A stretch of 64,000 nt of DNA. Source: Sabulibacter ruber. Lineage in GTDB: Bacteria; Bacteroidota; Bacteroidia; Cytophagales; Hymenobacteraceae. The notes under the pieces were generated by a model that was not told the DNA's origin, searched no databases, and worked only from the letters and a program-made list of their open reading frames with translations. This document shows positions 60,428 through 64,000 of the stretch, piece after piece. The position numbers and the translations under genes were made by a program. Location of the stretch: assembly GCF_017355955.1 (NCBI RefSeq), contig NZ_JAFFID010000001.1, positions 1,426,001 through 1,490,000 of the forward strand, written 5' to 3'. Within the stretch, counting starts at the first letter, position 1. Each line of letters opens with the position of its first letter.

Positions 60428-60503
60428 ACTATGGCGCGGAAGTTACTTCCGTGACTTGCAGGTATTCATTAAGAAATCACGGAAGTAACTTCCGCGCCAT
60501 AGT
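60428..60503. repeat. REP-like inverted pair (GGAAG-TTA-CTTCC type)
   Basis: 27-bp perfect inverted repeat (60428-60454 with 60477-60503). Each arm is a hairpin with GCGC and GTG flanks, the same unit as at 14777-14860. Confidence 0.6.
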
Positions 60504-60569
60504 AAAGGATTTTAATTGAATTTTAGAAATCAACCTGAAATCAGTAGCTGGATTGACTCAAAAAATCCG

Positions 60570-61952
60570 CTACTTCACACTAGCCGTTTTCCACCTAAAC
60601 AGCAACAGCCCTGCCCCGAACACTATTCCCACACTTACCAGCAGTTTCAATAAACCAGCGGTGGCAGATTTCATGTCAGGCGCACTGGCAAAGCTGTGTC
60701 TGGGCTCCCGGGCAAAGTCAGCGTGGGTGAAGGTGATCTGTCTGAACAGGAACGGGTAATAGAACTCCCGCAGCCTGTCATGGTAGCGGGTGGCGCTTTG
60801 CAGAAACTGCACGTAAGAAGGCAGATCTGAACCAGCCATGGCGTTGAAAATTCCCTGCACGTTCACGGGTACGCTTAGCACATTCAGTTTCTGCACCAGT
60901 TCATGCCGGGCCAGCAGGGTTTGCTTGTATTGGGTAGCGAGGTCTTGCACCGCCACATCGCCCAGGTGGTGGAAAGCGTAGTACCAGCGCCATACAAAGC
61001 GCTCCTTGATCTCGGTGGTATCACGCCATTGCGGGTACAGGGCGAAAAACTTGTCCATGGTCTCGCGTTTGGGTTTGTCCCAGCCGCCGTGCACCACCTC
61101 GCGCTGTTGGATGGTGAGCGCCAGCGCCTGCGGTACGGGTTGTTTAATGGAAACGTACACGTTCAGCAAGGCCGGAATGACAATGGTGAGCAGCAGCCAC
61201 ACGCCCAGCAAGGTCACGGCGTTAAAGGCCGAATTCTTCTGCAGCGCCGCCACCAGAAAGGCCACCGCAAACCAGAACAGGCAGTACAGTACCACAACGC
61301 CCAGCCAAAGCGCCACGCGTCCATCGGGCAGCACTTTTCCCCAGATCATAGCCAGGATGGAGAGCAGCAGCCCTAAACCCAGCACTACCAGCATCCGGAA
61401 CGTAAGCTTCGCGCCAACAATTAAGGGTAAACTGATGGGCTGCGACAGCAGTAGTGGCAGCGTGCCCTGCTCCTTTTCTATGGACAGGATGTTAAAGCAC
61501 AAGCCTATGATGAGCAGCGGAAACAGGTACACCAGCACAAACGACAAATCAAAGTTGCCCGCCAGCACCTTCTGCGGATTGATGTTCTCGGTATCATACA
61601 ACTGGGACTGCAGGTTCAGTAGCCGAAGCTTAATGTAGTACGGGTTCACATCGCGCTGACCCAAAGCCAGGCTGGCCCAGGAATCTGGGTGGTGCACCGC
61701 GAAGGTGGAGTGATAGTAGCCAATGTCCCCGGCATCGGTGCCCTCAGGGTATTTGGCTTTCAGTTCCTCCACGTTGTGCTCCGTCAGTTTCTCCAGCCCG
61801 GCAATGTTCTGCTGCTGCCGCTGCACCTCGGTGGTGCCGTAGTAGATGCCGTACAAACCCGCCAGCAAGGTGAGCGTGACCAGGATCAGCAATCCTTTAT
61901 CGGCTCTGAAGTTGAGCCATTCGTATTTGATCAATATCCAGAATTTCTTCAT
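60570..61952 (-). CDS. ABC-2-type transporter permease (DUF3526 family), second copy
   Basis: 460 residues. An N-terminal helix (LLILVTLTLLAGLYGIYYG) is followed by a large soluble domain (about 40-140). Then come five hydrophobic helices (LSFVLVYLFPLLIIGLCFNI, LGLGLLLSILAMIWG, CLFWFAVAFLVAALQKN, LLGVWLLLTIVIPALLNVYV) and a second soluble region (about 280-415). A final helix is at the C-terminus (SVGIVFGAGLLLF). The motif SIEKEQGTLPLLLSQPISLP is typical of NosY/ABC-2 permeases. It lies 3 bp after the upstream permease in an ATPase-permease-permease unit. The exported substrate is unknown. Confidence 0.85.
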   Translation of the reverse strand: MKKFWILIKYEWLNFRADKGLLILVTLTLLAGLYGIYYGTTEVQRQQQNIAGLEKLTEHNVEELKAKYPEGTDAGDIGYYHSTFAVHHPDSWASLALGQRDVNPYYIKLRLLNLQSQLYDTENINPQKVLAGNFDLSFVLVYLFPLLIIGLCFNILSIEKEQGTLPLLLSQPISLPLIVGAKLTFRMLVVLGLGLLLSILAMIWGKVLPDGRVALWLGVVVLYCLFWFAVAFLVAALQKNSAFNAVTLLGVWLLLTIVIPALLNVYVSIKQPVPQALALTIQQREVVHGGWDKPKRETMDKFFALYPQWRDTTEIKERFVWRWYYAFHHLGDVAVQDLATQYKQTLLARHELVQKLNVLSVPVNVQGIFNAMAGSDLPSYVQFLQSATRYHDRLREFYYPFLFRQITFTHADFAREPRHSFASAPDMKSATAGLLKLLVSVGIVFGAGLLLFRWKTASVK

Positions 61953-61955
61953 CCT

Positions 61956-63377
61956 CTACACAATTTGAGTTTTATTGATGACGCGCATGCCCACGGTACA
62001 CACCAACCCCAGCCACAAGACCAGGGCCGTTAAAGAGAGCAGATGGTGGCGCAGCGCCCACTGCACGGGCGGCGTCTCATAGGTAAAAGGCTTAAACTCC
62101 TTCCATGTGTCAGAGCTGAGGCGGGTGGTTTTGTCTTTGTACTTCAGGCGGGTGGCCTGGATGTGGTTCAGTCCTTGGGCTAGGTGGTAGCGGTATTCTT
62201 CGGCCTTGTTCTGGAAGTGGAGGTAGTGCGGAAAATCAGAGCCGGCCATGCCCATGGACAGGTGCCGCACCGCCAGGTACGGGTTCAGGAAGGCTGCCAG
62301 CTCAGAGATGCGGTTCTGTTTTTGGAAGGTGCCCGTGAGTTTCTCGAAATGCTCCCGGTACACCTTCGTACTTTGCTCCTCGCCCACGGCCATGATGATG
62401 CCGTCCACGTTCACCAGCAGCTGACTCACCGAATCCACCCCGTATTTCCGGAGCAGGTCTTTTTTGAGCGCTTCGGCGCGGGAATCCTGCGAGTTATGGC
62501 CATCAATGCCTTTGGCTACTTCCTCGTGCACATCAGCATCCATCTGGGCTTTGGTGGGCGTGGTGTAGAGCGTGTTGCCCAGATTCGCCGAGGCCTTGGG
62601 AATGATGACGCAGCACAAAATCCAGATGCCCAGCAGGGTGACCAAAGAGGTGCTGGAACGCTGGTGCAGCGCCGACACCACCACCGACAGCACGATAAAA
62701 ATGAAGAAGTACATCAGGTAAAAGGCCATGAACAGCAGCAGGCGCCAAAGGGTATCTGGCTGCAGATCCAACCCGTTCTGCCCGAAGAGCAGCCCGCCCG
62801 CCAGCAACAATGCCGGCGTCACCACCAAGGCAACGGTTTTGCTGTAACCCGCAATCTTGGCCCAGGCAATCTGACTCAAAGACACGCCCTGGCTCAGCAG
62901 AATCTTGAGCGTACCCGTCTCCTTCTCTTGGGTAAACGCCCCGAAGCACAGGAAAATAATGAGCAGCGGCATCAGCATCTGCAGCACAAATGCCACTGTC
63001 ATTTCCCCGAACCGAATGAGCGAGGAAGATTGCTGCGCCTGACTGAAATTAGCGCTATTCTGCTTGTGCGCCTCCATAAACACTGAGGCCCCGGTAAAGG
63101 AATCCAGTCCGAAATCCAGAAAACTCAAAGTGGACTTAGGCCGAAACGCAAAGGAGCCGTAATGCGCCATGCGGTGCGGGTGCCGGTCGGCTGAGTTATG
63201 GAACTGGTGGTTTACTTCTTCCTGGGCCACCTCGCGCTCCTGTTGCAGGGTGTGGGAACTGTATAGTCCCACTACCGTCGCCGCAAGAAGCAGTAGCAGC
63301 ACCAGCACACTCAAAACCACAAAGCGTCTGTCGCGGAGCGTACTGATGAATTCTTTTTGGGCAATACTTTTTACCAT
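61956..63377 (-). CDS. ABC-2-type transporter permease (DUF3526 family), first copy
   Basis: 473 residues, same architecture as its neighbour: a first helix (RFVVLSVLVLLLLLAATVVG), a soluble domain with His-rich DRHPHRMAHYGSFAF, then the membrane block. That block starts with TVAFVLQMLMPLLIIFLCFG and contains the signature TQEKETGTLKILLSQGVSLS, followed by a second soluble region and a last helix (LTALVLWLGLVCTVGM). The two permeases resemble each other in order and motifs and probably form a heterodimer served by the ATPase at 63380. The gene starts 2 bp after the ATPase stop. Substrate unknown. Confidence 0.86.
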   Translation of the reverse strand: MVKSIAQKEFISTLRDRRFVVLSVLVLLLLLAATVVGLYSSHTLQQEREVAQEEVNHQFHNSADRHPHRMAHYGSFAFRPKSTLSFLDFGLDSFTGASVFMEAHKQNSANFSQAQQSSSLIRFGEMTVAFVLQMLMPLLIIFLCFGAFTQEKETGTLKILLSQGVSLSQIAWAKIAGYSKTVALVVTPALLLAGGLLFGQNGLDLQPDTLWRLLLFMAFYLMYFFIFIVLSVVVSALHQRSSTSLVTLLGIWILCCVIIPKASANLGNTLYTTPTKAQMDADVHEEVAKGIDGHNSQDSRAEALKKDLLRKYGVDSVSQLLVNVDGIIMAVGEEQSTKVYREHFEKLTGTFQKQNRISELAAFLNPYLAVRHLSMGMAGSDFPHYLHFQNKAEEYRYHLAQGLNHIQATRLKYKDKTTRLSSDTWKEFKPFTYETPPVQWALRHHLLSLTALVLWLGLVCTVGMRVINKTQIV

Positions 63378-63379
63378 CT

Positions 63380-64000
63380 CTATGCGTGCATGTAGTTGAG
63401 GTACAAATTCTCTAGTTCGTTGGCATTCAGATCGGTGGTGCTTAGCACATCCACTAACTCGCCCTCGCGCATGATGCCCACGCGGGTACCCACTTCCTTC
63501 GCCCGGAAAATGTCATGCGTGGCCATGAAAATGGCGGTACCCTGCCCACTCAGTTTCAGCAGCAGATCAGAAAACTCATTGCTGGCTTTAGGGTCCAGGC
63601 CCGAGGTAGGTTCATCCAGCAGGAGCACTCTGGCGTGCTTGGCTACTGCAATGGCAATGCCCACCTTCTGGCGCATGCCTTTGGAATAAGCGCCTACCTT
63701 GCGCGTAGCCGCTTCAGAAGGTAACCCTGCCTCTATCAGGTACTGCATCAGGCTCTCGGGGCTATAGTCGAAACCAGCCAGACTGCTGAACAAAGTCAGG
63801 TTCTCCAGTCCGGTCAGGTTTGGGTACAGCATTACGTTCTCGGGGATGTACGCCAGGTACTCTTTTACCTTGAGTTGATTGGTGGCCACTTCCAGCCCGT
63901 TGATGTACGCCGCCCCTGAGGTGGGCGTGATAAAGCCCAAGAACAGGTTAATGGTGGTGGACTTTCCGGCTCCGTTCTGGCCAAGGAGGCAAAAAATTTC
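63380..64000 (-). CDS. ABC transporter ATP-binding protein (5' partial)
   Basis: The frame is open to the window edge; the start lies beyond base 64000, and the TTG at 63940 is internal. The visible 206 residues start at EIFCLLGQNGAGKSTTINLF, which holds the Walker A motif. The ABC signature is in YSKGMRQKVGIAIAVAKHA, Walker B in VLLLDEPTSGLDP and the switch His in MATHDIF. This is a CcmA/NosF-like ATPase of the ABC-2 export type. It would energise the two DUF3526 permeases encoded directly downstream. Confidence 0.93.
   Translation of the reverse strand, partial: EIFCLLGQNGAGKSTTINLFLGFITPTSGAAYINGLEVATNQLKVKEYLAYIPENVMLYPNLTGLENLTLFSSLAGFDYSPESLMQYLIEAGLPSEAATRKVGAYSKGMRQKVGIAIAVAKHARVLLLDEPTSGLDPKASNEFSDLLLKLSGQGTAIFMATHDIFRAKEVGTRVGIMREGELVDVLSTTDLNANELENLYLNYMHA

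Noticed and set aside
1..64000. CRISPR array, tRNA or rRNA genes, prophage
   Set aside because: No regularly spaced direct repeats, cloverleaf patterns, ribosomal RNA stretches or phage genes were seen by eye; an Infernal or tRNAscan run would settle small RNAs.

Overview
The window looks like the chromosome of a Bacteroidota bacterium, most likely order Cytophagales, family Hymenobacteraceae (Rufibacter/Nibribacter/Pontibacter type). The evidence is two SusC/SusD outer-membrane pairs, many SPII lipoproteins with L-x-S-C lipoboxes, a type IX secretion C-terminal sorting domain, DUF3526 ABC permeases, a Bacteroidota-style PEP carboxylase, and the near absence of Shine-Dalgarno sites. No rRNA, tRNA, CRISPR array, transposase or phage gene was seen. 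The genus assignment is an impression, not a proof.

Layout. 1-5.4 kb: end of a response regulator/class III nucleotide cyclase, a TPR sensor kinase, an MFS transporter and a GNAT acetyltransferase. 5.6-7.3 kb: an AT-rich island of three single-gene units on the minus strand, two lipoproteins and a small TonB-plug-like protein. They are separated by attC-like imperfect palindromes and resemble integron cassettes without an integrase. 7.6-46.7 kb: a large pectin (homogalacturonan) utilisation locus. It holds susC1/susD1, an alpha/beta-hydrolase esterase, a CE12 acetylesterase, a GH28 polygalacturonase, a GH43, and a block ordered PL1, CE8, GH105, CE8, PL1. It continues with a DUF4861 protein, a surface beta-helix lipoprotein and susD2/susC2. 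Divergent from these are the cytoplasmic genes: kduI, kduD, a LacI-type regulator, uxaB, uxaC, kdgK, kdgA, a hexuronate-type MFS transporter and a GH95 enzyme.

How it works together. PL1, GH28, CE8 and CE12 would cut and de-esterify pectin outside the cell or in the periplasm, SusCD pairs would import oligomers, and GH105 would release the unsaturated uronate. KduI and KduD convert that uronate to 2-keto-3-deoxygluconate, while UxaC and UxaB take galacturonate to altronate. KdgK and KdgA end in pyruvate and glyceraldehyde-3-phosphate. Altronate dehydratase (UxaA) is not in the window. Five near-identical LacI-type operator palindromes (TGYAATCGKTTGCN) lie upstream of susC1, PL1a, susC2 and kduI, plus one more in the large gap. 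They tie the locus to the regulator encoded at 36.8 kb.

47-64 kb is mostly housekeeping: PEP carboxylase, an AT-rich orphan, histidine degradation genes (hutG, hutI, hutU; hutH absent), a small tandem-domain protein, a VF530-family protein, an RluF-type pseudouridine synthase, an EcsC-family protein, an M48 lipoprotein protease, and an ABC exporter cut by the window end. Intergenic space is rich in palindromes: a long terminator-like family, REP-like pairs with compensatory stems, and MITE-like inverted repeats.
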